Shown: positions 43,540-52,935 of the stretch, piece by piece
How positions within the stretch are numbered: the first letter of the stretch is position 1
Layout: each line of letters starts with the position of its first letter
Assembly (NCBI RefSeq): GCF_046000175.1
Contig: NZ_JBEOMB010000002.1
Coordinates: forward strand, 108,598 to 172,597
Length of the DNA stretch: 64,000 bases
Direction of reading: 5' to 3'
Origin: Rhodoplanes sp046000175
Lineage (GTDB): Bacteria > Pseudomonadota > Alphaproteobacteria > Rhizobiales > Xanthobacteraceae
Translations under genes and position numbers: made by a program
The notes under the pieces: model-generated
The model's database searches: none
What the model saw: the letters and a program-made list of their open reading frames with translations, nothing else
What the model was told of the DNA's origin: nothing

Positions 43540-44643
43540 TCAGGCGATCCGAGCCCCCCACACACTGTTCTCGTTCGCCAGCACCCGGCCGTTCGCGCCG
43601 GAGAACAGGATCTTCGGGGCCACGGTGTCGCCGGCCGCGAGCTTGAGCAGCGCGGTGGCGCTGCATTGCGTCTCGCCCGACACCACGGCGGCATCACCGG
43701 TGGTGCCGAGCGTGTCGGCGGCCGGCGCGGCGCCGTTGACCGAGAGGCCGATCTGCATCTTGCTCGGGCCGCTCCCCGCCTCGTAGGTCGCCGACAGCCC
43801 GAACAGATAGACGCCGGCGGTCGGCGCCGTGAAGGTCAGCACGTTCGACGCGATCGCGGCGTGGCCCTGATCGTTGTGACGGAAGTTGTTGAACTGGAGA
43901 TCGCGCCAGGCGCCGGCCGCGTAGTCCTGCCCGTAGTTCAGGAACGCCGAGAACTTCGAGCCGCGCACGTGGCTTACGGCGCCGCTCGTCCGCTCGATCA
44001 CGACCGCGGTGTGGAACGTCGATCCGTCCGGCGTCACCTTGACGGTGAAGTCGTCGTTCGCCAGCAGGCCGAACAGGGCGCGCGTGCTCCAGTCGCTCTG
44101 GAACACGAAGCCCGCATCCTTGAGCGCCGCCGCCTTGTTGACGACCGCATGAATGTCGCCGGTTCCGGGCGTCACGTCGTCGTGGCTGAACAGCACGGCG
44201 TTCGACTTGACGGCGAGCCGGGTGGTGGTGTCGGCCGCCGTCAGGATGCCGAGCCGGGTCAGGCTGCCGTTCCCGGCCGTGCCGAAGCTCAGGAACCCGG
44301 CGGCGACGCCGAGGTCGGTCCAGGCCGCGCCGGTCCACACCGTCATGGCTCCGGTCGCCTCGTCGAAGCAGAACCAGCCTTTTCGCGGGACGAGCTTGGT
44401 CCACTGGCCGCTGGTGTACAAGGCGATATTCAGGTCCCAGCCGGCCCATGGGCCTGTCGCGCCGGACGCGACCTTGTAGCGGTCGCCCTCGTTGGGCGCA
44501 CCGGGCGGCGCCGTGTGGCCGGAGTCGACCACCGACAACGACACCACGGCGTCGAGAACGACGAGCGCCGCGTTGTGGGTGACGTGCTTCTGGTTCTGGC
44601 TCGCCGCGATCAGCGGCAGCCCGAGATGGGGTGTGTCGGCCAT
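43540..44643 (-). CDS. DUF2793 phage tail/fibre-associated protein
   Basis: A 367-residue protein. The N-terminal half is a DUF2793 domain (TPHLGLPLIAASQNQKHVTHNAAL, GDRYKVASGATGPWAG, GWFCFDEATGAMTVW), found at the distal end of siphophage and GTA tails. The C-terminal half (about 225-367) reads as a beta-rich, C1q-like jelly roll (AFLNYGQDYAAG, YLFGLSATYEAG), probably receptor-binding (inference). It starts 1 base before the megatron stop region, in line with tail order. Confidence 0.85.
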   Translation of the reverse strand: MADTPHLGLPLIAASQNQKHVTHNAALVVLDAVVSLSVVDSGHTAPPGAPNEGDRYKVASGATGPWAGWDLNIALYTSGQWTKLVPRKGWFCFDEATGAMTVWTGAAWTDLGVAAGFLSFGTAGNGSLTRLGILTAADTTTRLAVKSNAVLFSHDDVTPGTGDIHAVVNKAAALKDAGFVFQSDWSTRALFGLLANDDFTVKVTPDGSTFHTAVVIERTSGAVSHVRGSKFSAFLNYGQDYAAGAWRDLQFNNFRHNDQGHAAIASNVLTFTAPTAGVYLFGLSATYEAGSGPSKMQIGLSVNGAAPAADTLGTTGDAAVVSGETQCSATALLKLAAGDTVAPKILFSGANGRVLANENSVWGARIA

Positions 44644-44644
44644 G

Positions 44645-47600
44645 TCAGGACACCGTTCGGGTCGCGCCGGTCCCCCGCCCGTAGGCGAGGCTGATCTGAT
44701 GAACGGCGAACGTCACCTGCGTCTGCGCGCCGCCGAAGTCGGCCGTCTGCATCGCCGCCGCATAGACGAAGCTCGGCGCGCCGATCGCGGCGGTGCGCAG
44801 CACCGCCCCGGAGACCGGGTGGAGAATGTCGAGCTCGTAGCGCTCGACCTCCTCGCCGAGCGGCACCTCGGGCGCCTCCCAGTTGTCGCCGTCGATCCGG
44901 GTGCGGCGAATCCAGGTCAGCGTCCAGTCGCCCGATGCGGGATCACGCCGGCCGGCGAGCTGCACCGGGCTCAACGGCCGCAAGCCGGCGCCCGTGAAAG
45001 TGATGGTCGCGACGCGCCAAGTCGGATCGTCGATCGCCTTGGTCGACGGTCCCCATTTCCAGTTCAGCGGATGGTTGCGCTCCGAGGGCGAGATCGAGGA
45101 CTGCATCACAGTGGCGTCGAGCAGCACGAAGGCCGCGCCGGCCGCGACCGGGTCGCGCATGGCGTATTCGGTCCCGAGCTGGCCGCGCAGCAGGCGCGTC
45201 AGCTTGTACCGATCGGGCCCGATCAGCTCGGCGGTGGCGAACTGCAGCACCTCCCACTGGTCGTCGGCGTTCCTGATCGCGGCCGTGTTGCCGCCGGCGA
45301 AGACGAGCAGGTCGTCGAGCGAGGCGAGGCTCTGGGTGGGGGGAAGCTGAACATAAAGGCTGTTGGCGGCGTCCCAGGTCCACACCGGCCCGGACCAGAA
45401 GTCGTACAGGACCTTGCCGATGGTCGAGCGGTTGACGATCAGCTGGTCGAGCACGAAACCCGTAGCGGCCGGCGATCGCGCGACGGCGACCCGGGCCCAC
45501 GGATCCGCGTAGGCCGCGAGGCGCGGCACGCCGGCGACCTCGGCCGCGGACAGCACCGGCAGATCCATCACGTGCAGCACCGCGGCGCCGGGCTCGACGA
45601 TGGGCTGCGGCCGCCTTGTCGGAGCCGGGCCGTCGGGCGTGCCATAGGTCGCAGCATCGGTGCGCACCAGCTTCGCCGGCCGGGCGTGCTGCCAGCCGGC
45701 CTCCTCGACCCGCATCTCCAGGGTGCGGCCGTTCACCTGCAGGCGGACCACGTCGGTCGGCTCGATCGCGTAGGCGGAGGGCGGCAGCGTGATCTCGGCC
45801 CGCTCGCGCATCACCCATTGGTCGACGAGCTGCGCGTCGACGATGCCCTGCGCCTCGCCGACGTCGAGCACCAGCGGCGGCTGCGACGCGATGGTGCGGG
45901 CGCTCGATCCGCGCAGCCGCCGGGCGTAGACGTCGGCCGCCTGAAAATCGTTGTCGCGGTCGACGAACTGCAGATGCGCGGTGCGCGGCAGATCGGTCTC
46001 CTGCGCCCGCGTCAGCGCATAGTACCCGACCTCGTCCCCCCCGGCCCCGGCCCCGCCGTCGACCAGGTCGTCGGCCGTAAAGGTCGCGCCCGCCGCGCCG
46101 CCCCGGTGGACGAACCGGATCGCACCGCCGCTCTCCACCGCGTCGAAAAAGTACGTCTGCATCAGCGGGGCGAGCGCGCTGCGCGGGCTCATGACGTTCG
46201 GCATCGCATAGCCGCGCACGACGCCGTTGAGCCCCGACGTGTCGACGGGGACCCCGAGCCCGGCGCAGATCTCGGCGACGGTGTCGGCGAGCGTCGCGAG
46301 GCCGAGCCGGCCGCTCAGCCAATGCCCGCGCCGCCAATTGCCGCCGTCGCGCCAGACGAGCGTCGCGGTCGGGAATTGCGGATACGGCCGCGCGTCCCAG
46401 GTCCAAGCATAAAGATTCGCGGTGTCGACCATGCGGCCGCCGGTGACGCTCGACACCGGGTTGCGGCCGTTCGCCGGATTCCAATAGTCGATGATCGCCT
46501 CGAGATAGGCGCGCTGGATCAGGTCGTCGCGCCGCCCGGTCGAGAACCAGGGAAAGACGCTCTCGCTCGATTTCGGGTCGTAGAAGACGTTCGGCTGGTT
46601 GGTGCCCTTGTCGATCGCCGGGCAGCCGAACTCGGTGAACCAGATCGGCTTCGACTGCGGCACCCACGCGGTCGTCGCGGCGGACCGCACGCCGCCCGGG
46701 CGATCATGATGGGCGTTCGACCACCACGACCGGATGTCCTTGTAGCGGAACACCCACGGCTCGCCCCAGGCGCCGTCGCCGATCGGGGTGCGGACCTGCG
46801 CGGTCCGGTCCGCCGGCGAGGCGTAGTACCAGTCGAACAGCTCACCGCCTTCGATGTTCGCCTGCAGATAGGCGCGGTCGTAGATCGATTTCGCGCCGGC
46901 CTGGGCGTCGAGGTGAAGCCGCCCGCCCCGCCAGTCGGAGAGCGGGACATAGTTGTCGATGCCGACGAAGTCGATGTTCGGATCGGACCACAGCGGGTCC
47001 ATGTGGAAATACACGTCGCCGGAGTCGTCGCTCGGGCGATGGTTGCCGTACTCGGTCCAGTCGGCCGCGTAGCCGATCCTCGTGCCGGCCCCGAGCATCG
47101 CGCGCGCGTCGGCGGCAAGCGCCTTCAGCTGCGCCACGGCCGGATAGGTGCCGGCCGCCGATCGGACGCTGGTCAGCCCGAGCATCTCCGAGCCGATCAG
47201 GAACGCGTGGACCCCGCCGGCCGCCGCCGCGAGGGCGGCGCAGTGCAGCACCATCCGCCGCAACGACCACTCGGCCGGCCCGGCATACGGGATGGTGTCG
47301 CTGGTCCAGGCGCCGAAGTGACCGGGCGCCGCCGCGCCGAAGAACGCCGCGACCTGGGAGGCGGCCGCCGCCGTCTTGTCGGGCGAGCCGGCGAAGCCGG
47401 GCGCCGGCGAGCAGGTGATCCGGCCGCGCCAGGGGAAGGTCGGCTGGCCCGCCGTGGCGGCATGGTCGCTGTACGGGTTCGGCAGCGTGTTCCCGCCCGG
47501 GATGTCCATCACGACGAACGGGTAGAGCAGCACGCGCAGGCCGCGGGACTTGATCTCCTGGATCGCCTGCACGACCGATCGGTCGGACGGCGCCCCGCCG

Positions 47601-48649
47601 AGCAGCGCCCCGAAGGAGTCCTGCGACACCAGCTCGGCGGTCGCGCGGGTCAGGCCCGACACCTGCCAACTCCACGGCGTCGTCACCTTGGAGGCGCCGA
47701 CCTCGACCTTCGGCCTGATCTCACACGCGCCGCAACGCAGGTCGGTGCCGTGCCAGGCGACGACGAGCGCGACGGTGCCGAGATTGGGCGCCGCCGATCG
47801 CAGCTGGTCGAGGGCGACCTGCAGGTCCGACTTGCCGGCGGCGTGCCGGTTCTCCGGGACGGCGTGCCCGAACCCGTCGTCGCGATAGACGGAGTCGACC
47901 GCATAGGCGAACTCGCCGAGGCTCGGGATCATGGTGACCCCGGCGAGGATGTCCTCGACCCGAATGCCGGTCGGCGCCGGCCGGCGGATCACCTCGACGG
48001 AGATCTGCGGGATGCGGTTGCCGAACTTCTCCAGCGGCAGCTCGTCGAAGACCAGGTAGGCGAGCCCGCGGAAGCCCGGCACGGTGCCGGCCCCCTCGAC
48101 CGCCTCGATTTTCGGGTCGGCCCCCTGCCCCTCGTCGCCGCGGTAGAGCCGCCAGGTGTAGGGCGACAGGTCGAGCGGCTTGCCGTCCGCCCACACCTGG
48201 CCGATGTCCTGGATCGGCCCCTCGCACAGGCCGAGCGCGAACGAGCAGAAATAGGCGTAGGTCGTGGTGGTCGTGGTCACGGCGGGACTGCCGCCACCCC
48301 CGCCGCCTCCTCCACCGCCGCCCCCTTTTCCCCCGCCGCCTCCTCCGCCGCCCCCGCCCGTGGTCGTCGTCGTGACGGTGACGACCTCGCGGAAATTCGT
48401 CGCCCAGATCAGCTGCGGGCCGACCCGCTGCCGCCCGATCACGCGCGGCACCGGCGCCCCCTCGGCCGACGAGGTGACATAGAGACTCTGCAGCCGCGGC
48501 CCCTCCTGATTGGAGACGACCGGGCTCGTGGTGTTCTGCAGGCTGCCGGCGACGGCGCGGTCGATCAGGCCGCCGACGACGGCCCCGATCATGCCGCCGA
48601 CGGGACCACCGACCGCGCTCCCGACCGCGCCGAGGACGAGGGAGGCCAT
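44645..48649 (-). CDS. GTA-type tail-tip megatron (host specificity) protein
   Basis: A 1334-residue baseplate/tip protein matching GTA gp15 and phage host-specificity proteins. A hydrophobic Gly-rich N-terminus (VLGAVGSAVGGPVGGMIGAVVGG) precedes a Thr/Gly homopolymer stretch near residues 93-125. A TIM-barrel-like glycoside hydrolase-type domain follows (FLIGSEMLGLTSVRS, GYAADWTEYG, WFTEFGCPAIDKG). The C-terminal half is a tail-tip structural region. It should form the tail tip and contact the target cell. Its first 55 codons are duplicated at 52606-52770, beyond the autotransporter gene. Confidence 0.9.
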   Translation of the reverse strand: MASLVLGAVGSAVGGPVGGMIGAVVGGLIDRAVAGSLQNTTSPVVSNQEGPRLQSLYVTSSAEGAPVPRVIGRQRVGPQLIWATNFREVVTVTTTTTGGGGGGGGGGKGGGGGGGGGGGGSPAVTTTTTTYAYFCSFALGLCEGPIQDIGQVWADGKPLDLSPYTWRLYRGDEGQGADPKIEAVEGAGTVPGFRGLAYLVFDELPLEKFGNRIPQISVEVIRRPAPTGIRVEDILAGVTMIPSLGEFAYAVDSVYRDDGFGHAVPENRHAAGKSDLQVALDQLRSAAPNLGTVALVVAWHGTDLRCGACEIRPKVEVGASKVTTPWSWQVSGLTRATAELVSQDSFGALLGGAPSDRSVVQAIQEIKSRGLRVLLYPFVVMDIPGGNTLPNPYSDHAATAGQPTFPWRGRITCSPAPGFAGSPDKTAAAASQVAAFFGAAAPGHFGAWTSDTIPYAGPAEWSLRRMVLHCAALAAAAGGVHAFLIGSEMLGLTSVRSAAGTYPAVAQLKALAADARAMLGAGTRIGYAADWTEYGNHRPSDDSGDVYFHMDPLWSDPNIDFVGIDNYVPLSDWRGGRLHLDAQAGAKSIYDRAYLQANIEGGELFDWYYASPADRTAQVRTPIGDGAWGEPWVFRYKDIRSWWSNAHHDRPGGVRSAATTAWVPQSKPIWFTEFGCPAIDKGTNQPNVFYDPKSSESVFPWFSTGRRDDLIQRAYLEAIIDYWNPANGRNPVSSVTGGRMVDTANLYAWTWDARPYPQFPTATLVWRDGGNWRRGHWLSGRLGLATLADTVAEICAGLGVPVDTSGLNGVVRGYAMPNVMSPRSALAPLMQTYFFDAVESGGAIRFVHRGGAAGATFTADDLVDGGAGAGGDEVGYYALTRAQETDLPRTAHLQFVDRDNDFQAADVYARRLRGSSARTIASQPPLVLDVGEAQGIVDAQLVDQWVMRERAEITLPPSAYAIEPTDVVRLQVNGRTLEMRVEEAGWQHARPAKLVRTDAATYGTPDGPAPTRRPQPIVEPGAAVLHVMDLPVLSAAEVAGVPRLAAYADPWARVAVARSPAATGFVLDQLIVNRSTIGKVLYDFWSGPVWTWDAANSLYVQLPPTQSLASLDDLLVFAGGNTAAIRNADDQWEVLQFATAELIGPDRYKLTRLLRGQLGTEYAMRDPVAAGAAFVLLDATVMQSSISPSERNHPLNWKWGPSTKAIDDPTWRVATITFTGAGLRPLSPVQLAGRRDPASGDWTLTWIRRTRIDGDNWEAPEVPLGEEVERYELDILHPVSGAVLRTAAIGAPSFVYAAAMQTADFGGAQTQVTFAVHQISLAYGRGTGATRTVS

Positions 48650-48705
48650 GTCAGTGGATCAGGTGTGAGGCTCGGCGTCTGGCAGCAAGGCGCTGTTCGC
48701 AGCGG
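48483..48705. repeat. Direct repeat copy A (5' end of megatron gene)
   Basis: 167 bases covering the first 55 codons of the megatron gene, plus about 55 bases upstream, recur at 52606-52825 in the same orientation. This copy is intact and in frame. Confidence 0.85.
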
Positions 48706-48744
48706 TTCACGAGGCGGACATTGACCCAAGGCCGCCTTCGACGC

Positions 48745-51700
48745 TCACCACGTGTAGCGTAGTGTGCCGGTGCCGGCGTAGGTTTGCGAACGGTCGGCGA
48801 ACTCACCATCGAAGCGCGCGCCGAGCGACCAACCGTTGAGGACACGCAGCTCGGCGCCGGCAGAGGTGAGCGCGGAGTCTTTCACCGGCATTGCGCCGTT
48901 GACGACGAAGCTCGGTGCACCGGGGAGCGTCTGGAACACCGGCGCCAACGTCGGATCGCTCACCCGATCGTGCGCCCAGGCGGCGCGTGCCTGCAGCGCC
49001 AACGACGCGATGCTCGAAATCGGCAGCCGCCAGTCGAAGCGCGCGCCGAGCTCGCTGCGCGTCGCGCTGGCATCGCGGCCATGGACGTTCAAGCCAAAAC
49101 CGCGGCCGTTGAGGTCGGTCTCGCTGTAGCCCGGCGCCTGGAAGTGCTGCGCCTGCAAAGCGGCGTAGGGCGTCACGCCGGCGAGCCCGGTGGCGAAGCG
49201 ATAGCCGACCTCGATGCGGCCGCCAAAACTCTGCGCATCGAAGCTCGCCTGCAAATGATCGCCGGCAAAGGCGGTGAGGCGGTCGGTCGTGATCCAGTGT
49301 TCGGCAAAACTTGCCGCGGCGGCGAGATAGGCGGGACCGTGACGCGTCACACCATAGAGGCCGGCCTGGAAGGCGTCGCTGTTGCCACCGCCGAGCCCAC
49401 CCGCCAGCCCCCAATTGGTGAAGCCGCCGGCAAGCGCAAAGCCCAGCACGGTGTCGGGCGTTGCGCGATAATCGATCCCGGTCGCATAGCCGCCGCTACG
49501 CGTGGTGATGTCATGCGAGCCGACGCTCCAGGGATCGCCCTTCGTGCTGCTCGATCCGCCAAAGCCTCCGCCCCACACGCTCCACCGACGGTCGGGCAGC
49601 ACATCGGCCGGCGCCGTCGGCACCTTGGCATAGGCAAGGGCGATCTCCGGCCGCAGCGCCGACGGTTCGGCGGTCAACGGCAGCGCTCCGCCCGCTCCTG
49701 AAAAACCGCCGCCGAAGCCGCCGGTGCGGCCATACGTGAACGGGTCGAGCATCAGCGACAGGAACTGATTGCCCAACTGGAAAGCGCCGAATTGCGCCCC
49801 GGTCGCCGCCTCGCCATAGAGCGAATCGAGCGCGGCGGCGAGATTTGTTCCGGTCAGCCAGAACAGATTGGAGAAATTGGCCGGCAACGTCCCGCCATTG
49901 TTGAAGTGAGTGTTGACGGCGGTGGCGACATTCTGCTCGTTCCGGCTCAGCGGCGTCCCGAGGCCCAGCACCGCACGCAAGTCGAGATAGACGTTGGTGA
50001 GATCGTAGCTGAGGCTGGTGGAGAAACCCGAAGGGGCGCCCGCAGTCGCAAGGCCGCCGAAGCTGGTGCCGCCGAGACCGCCATCGGCGTGCAGGATCGT
50101 ATACTGCCTCTGAAACGCGCTGCCGCCCCCGAAGCTCGTGAGCACCACGCCGCTGAGGTTGGCCGTGCCGGTGACATTGGTGCGGTCGGCGGCGCTCGGC
50201 GACACCTCGATCAGATAGCTGCTGCTTGCCCCGAAGGTGAGGTCGCCGTTCACTGTGATGGTGCCGATCGAATTGCCGGGCGACAGGATGCCGTTGATGA
50301 TCGTCGTCGGCAGAAACCCGTTGCCCCCGACGAGAGCGCCCGGGTCCACCGTCAGGCCGCTCGACGGCGCGATCGACCCGTTCACGATCAGCGCGCCGCC
50401 ATCGACGACCGTGGCGCCGGTATAAGTGTTGATGCCGGTGAGCATCAGCGTGCCGGTGCCGGTCTTGGTGAGCGAGCCGCCGGCGCCCGCCATCACGCCC
50501 GAATAGATCGTCGACGTGGTGTCGCCGCTGGTCAGCGTGGCCGCGCCGAGCATCACATTGCCGCCGCCCGCCAGCGAACCGATCGTCTGGTTGAAGCCGT
50601 CGAGATCGAGCACCGCGCCGCTCGCCACGGTGAATGCACTCGCCGGCGCGAAGGCGTCGGCCGCCCCGGCCTGCAGCGTGCCGGCATTGACGTTGGTCGG
50701 CCCGGCATAGGTGCTCGCGCCCGACAGTGTCAGCGTGCCGGCGCCGAGCTTGGTCAGGCCGCCGGTGCCACCGATCGTGCCGGCGAGCGTCGCGGTGTTG
50801 CCGTTGCTGTCGAAGCTGCCGCCGCCGGCGTCGAGGGCGATCACGCGGTTCGAGCTGAAGGCGGCCAGGAACTGCAGCGTCCCGCCATCGAAGCTCAACC
50901 CGCCAGAAGCAGCGCCGAGGTTGCCGTCGGACGAGACGGCAAGCGTGCCGGCGTTGACGGCCCAGGAGGTGACCGCGGCCGTGGTGCCGGTCAGCGTCCA
51001 GGTGCTGCTGCCGATCTTCTGGAAGACACCGAAGCCCTGGTATTGCGCGGCAGGCCCGATCTGCGAGGCGTCGAAACTCGCGCTGCCGCTGCCGCCCAGC
51101 GCCAACGTGTCGGCGGCGCTGAAAGCGACCACGTTGCCCATGATCGTGAAGCCCGTTTGCAGCTCGAGCCGGTTGGTGCCGCCGGTGAACTGGATCGCGT
51201 TCGCGCGAACGCCGCCACCCGAAAGCCCGCCGGTGACCGAGCCCCCGTCACCGCCGACAATGGTCAGGTTCGTGCCGGTGACACCGATGCCGCCCGCTCC
51301 TTGGTCACCGTCGGGTAAGCCAGAGCCGCGTGCGCCCCCCGTGCCGCCGGTAACAGGCCCGAGAATCGTCAGTGTTGCGCCGGTCGCAAGGATGCCCGCT
51401 CCGCCCGCGCCTCCATCGCCGCCGGCGCCGCTGCCGCCATTGCCGCCGGGGCCGCCATTGCCGCCCTTCACAGCCGCGCCGATGGTGACGAGCGGCGATG
51501 CGCCGGTGAGAGCGAGCCCGATGCCGCCGGTGCCGGCACTGCCGGCGTCGCCGTTGAGTCCGGAACTGGTGGACCCCTGACCCGGGAAGCCGCCGCCACC
51601 TCCGTTCCCGCCGGTGACCGCGACGCCGAGCGTGCCGAGCGCACCCTCGCCGGTCACGACCGCACCCCAGCCGCCGGCGCCACCGCCGCCACCGTTGCCG

Positions 51701-52164
51701 CCCCGGTCCGTTCCAAATGGATCGGGGGTGGCGTCGCTGCCCTGCCCGCCGCCGCCGCCCGATCCACCGGTTGCGCCGACGCCTGGGAGCGAGGTGCCGA
51801 CGAAGCCATGGGCGCCGCCGCCGCCGCCCGATCCACCGACCAGGGTAAGACCTGATAGTGTCCCGTTCTGCCCGCTCGCCCCGGGCGTCGCACCGCCCGC
51901 GCCCCCGAGATTGCCGCCGTTGCCGTTACCCCCAGCGCCGCCTATGGCGCCGGCACCGCCACCGGCACCGCTCGCGCTCGCATTTCCGGCCGCGCCGGTG
52001 CCGCCCGTACCGGTCGCGTTGTCGGCCCCGCCCGGCCCGCCGCCGCCCGCGCCGGCGCCCCCGTCGGCACGAGCGGGCGCGGCAGCGAGCAGCGAAGCAC
52101 CGAGCAGGACGATCACCGCAGTCTGCACGCCGGCAGCCACGCGCCGCAGCACGCGCGCCCGCAT
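48745..52164 (-). CDS. Autotransporter with Gly-rich passenger
   Basis: A 1139-residue type Va secreted protein. The signal peptide (VIVLLGASLLAAAPARA) is followed by about 250 residues extremely rich in Gly-Gly-Ala/Asn (GGAGGNGNGGNLGGAGG), then beta-helical passenger repeats (LTKTGTGTLMLTGINTYTGATV and relatives). The C-terminal beta-barrel (about 850-1139) ends in the aromatic RYTW. ATG 52164 is preferred; an upstream ATG at 52257 would give an extended signal. It is not a phage gene. It interrupts the tail cluster between the megatron gene and its duplicated 5' end. Confidence 0.85.
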   Translation of the reverse strand: MRARVLRRVAAGVQTAVIVLLGASLLAAAPARADGGAGAGGGGPGGADNATGTGGTGAAGNASASGAGGGAGAIGGAGGNGNGGNLGGAGGATPGASGQNGTLSGLTLVGGSGGGGGAHGFVGTSLPGVGATGGSGGGGGQGSDATPDPFGTDRGGNGGGGGAGGWGAVVTGEGALGTLGVAVTGGNGGGGGFPGQGSTSSGLNGDAGSAGTGGIGLALTGASPLVTIGAAVKGGNGGPGGNGGSGAGGDGGAGGAGILATGATLTILGPVTGGTGGARGSGLPDGDQGAGGIGVTGTNLTIVGGDGGSVTGGLSGGGVRANAIQFTGGTNRLELQTGFTIMGNVVAFSAADTLALGGSGSASFDASQIGPAAQYQGFGVFQKIGSSTWTLTGTTAAVTSWAVNAGTLAVSSDGNLGAASGGLSFDGGTLQFLAAFSSNRVIALDAGGGSFDSNGNTATLAGTIGGTGGLTKLGAGTLTLSGASTYAGPTNVNAGTLQAGAADAFAPASAFTVASGAVLDLDGFNQTIGSLAGGGNVMLGAATLTSGDTTSTIYSGVMAGAGGSLTKTGTGTLMLTGINTYTGATVVDGGALIVNGSIAPSSGLTVDPGALVGGNGFLPTTIINGILSPGNSIGTITVNGDLTFGASSSYLIEVSPSAADRTNVTGTANLSGVVLTSFGGGSAFQRQYTILHADGGLGGTSFGGLATAGAPSGFSTSLSYDLTNVYLDLRAVLGLGTPLSRNEQNVATAVNTHFNNGGTLPANFSNLFWLTGTNLAAALDSLYGEAATGAQFGAFQLGNQFLSLMLDPFTYGRTGGFGGGFSGAGGALPLTAEPSALRPEIALAYAKVPTAPADVLPDRRWSVWGGGFGGSSSTKGDPWSVGSHDITTRSGGYATGIDYRATPDTVLGFALAGGFTNWGLAGGLGGGNSDAFQAGLYGVTRHGPAYLAAAASFAEHWITTDRLTAFAGDHLQASFDAQSFGGRIEVGYRFATGLAGVTPYAALQAQHFQAPGYSETDLNGRGFGLNVHGRDASATRSELGARFDWRLPISSIASLALQARAAWAHDRVSDPTLAPVFQTLPGAPSFVVNGAMPVKDSALTSAGAELRVLNGWSLGARFDGEFADRSQTYAGTGTLRYTW

Positions 52165-52605
52165 CGCTTCGCTGAAGAGCCACGCACGCCGCCACGCCGG
52201 CAACCGTGCACAATGGGCGCCGCGCGGCTCACTCTGGACAGCGGAGACCATGTCCATTCCTGTTCGACGAGGATGCGCCAAACGCTGGCGTTCCCGCCTC
52301 GCCCCCGACCCCGGCAGCAGATTCAACCCCAGCTTGCTGTCGATGGCCGCAGCCGCAAATACGTAAACCCACAAAGCCAGAATCAATTCCTGCCGGGTGT
52401 ATCCAGCGGGTAACAATCCATTAACGAATTGCCCGCGGCGCACCGGCGCAGTACGCGCAGCCGAGCGCCGGACACTCATCCATCGAACGGGAGATCGAGG
52501 CGGCGGCAGAATTCGGCGCTCTATCGCTCGTACAGGGCGTGTCCGGCGCTTACGAGACAAGGCTTGGCAAAGTCGACGGCGATGGTTGCCGGCGGGCGGT
52601 CGCGA
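52165..52605. other. Region upstream of the autotransporter gene
   Basis: The autotransporter frame stays open upstream to 52560, but composition and lack of a domain argue against translation. The promoter of the autotransporter should be here; 52370-52430 is comparatively A/T-rich. No transposase or terminal inverted repeat was recognised. Confidence 0.4.
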
Positions 52606-52770
52606 GGCTCTGCAGCCGCGGCCCCTCCTGAGTGGAGACGACCGGGCTCGCAGTGTTCTGGAGGCTGCCGGCGACGGCGCGGTCGATCAGGCCCGACGAC
52701 AGCACCGATCATGCCCGCCGACGGGACCGCCGACCGCGCTCCCGACCGCGCCGAGGACGAGCGAGGCCAT
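52606..52770 (-). pseudogene. Decayed duplicate of the megatron gene 5' end
   Basis: From ATG 52770 the sequence reads MASLVLGAVGSAVGGPVGG and then loses frame through single-base indels relative to 48483-48649. A dozen or so substitutions also separate the copies. Similarity continues for about 55 bases upstream (to about 52825) and stops abruptly at about 52606. This marks the old junction of the tail operon before the autotransporter segment was inserted or the region was rearranged. Confidence 0.8.
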
Positions 52771-52935
52771 TTCTGTGAATCAAATCTTGCGCTCGGTTAC
52801 GAGCGACACGCTATTCGCAGCCCCCGATGGGACCGCAAGTAACCTGAAGCAACGCTCTGCTGACAAATCGCATCAGCCAGTGCAGGTGGTACAAAGGCTC
52901 AAGCCACCATCTGACCTAGAGCGAAGGAGGTAACT

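Noticed and set aside
44492..48724. A plus-strand open frame of 1410 codons opposite the megatron gene
   Set aside because: Antisense shadow of a well-supported tail gene; biased composition and no motif.
52165..52935. An insertion sequence carrying the autotransporter gene
   Set aside because: No transposase or terminal inverted repeats; the only repeats are the duplicated tail-gene ends.
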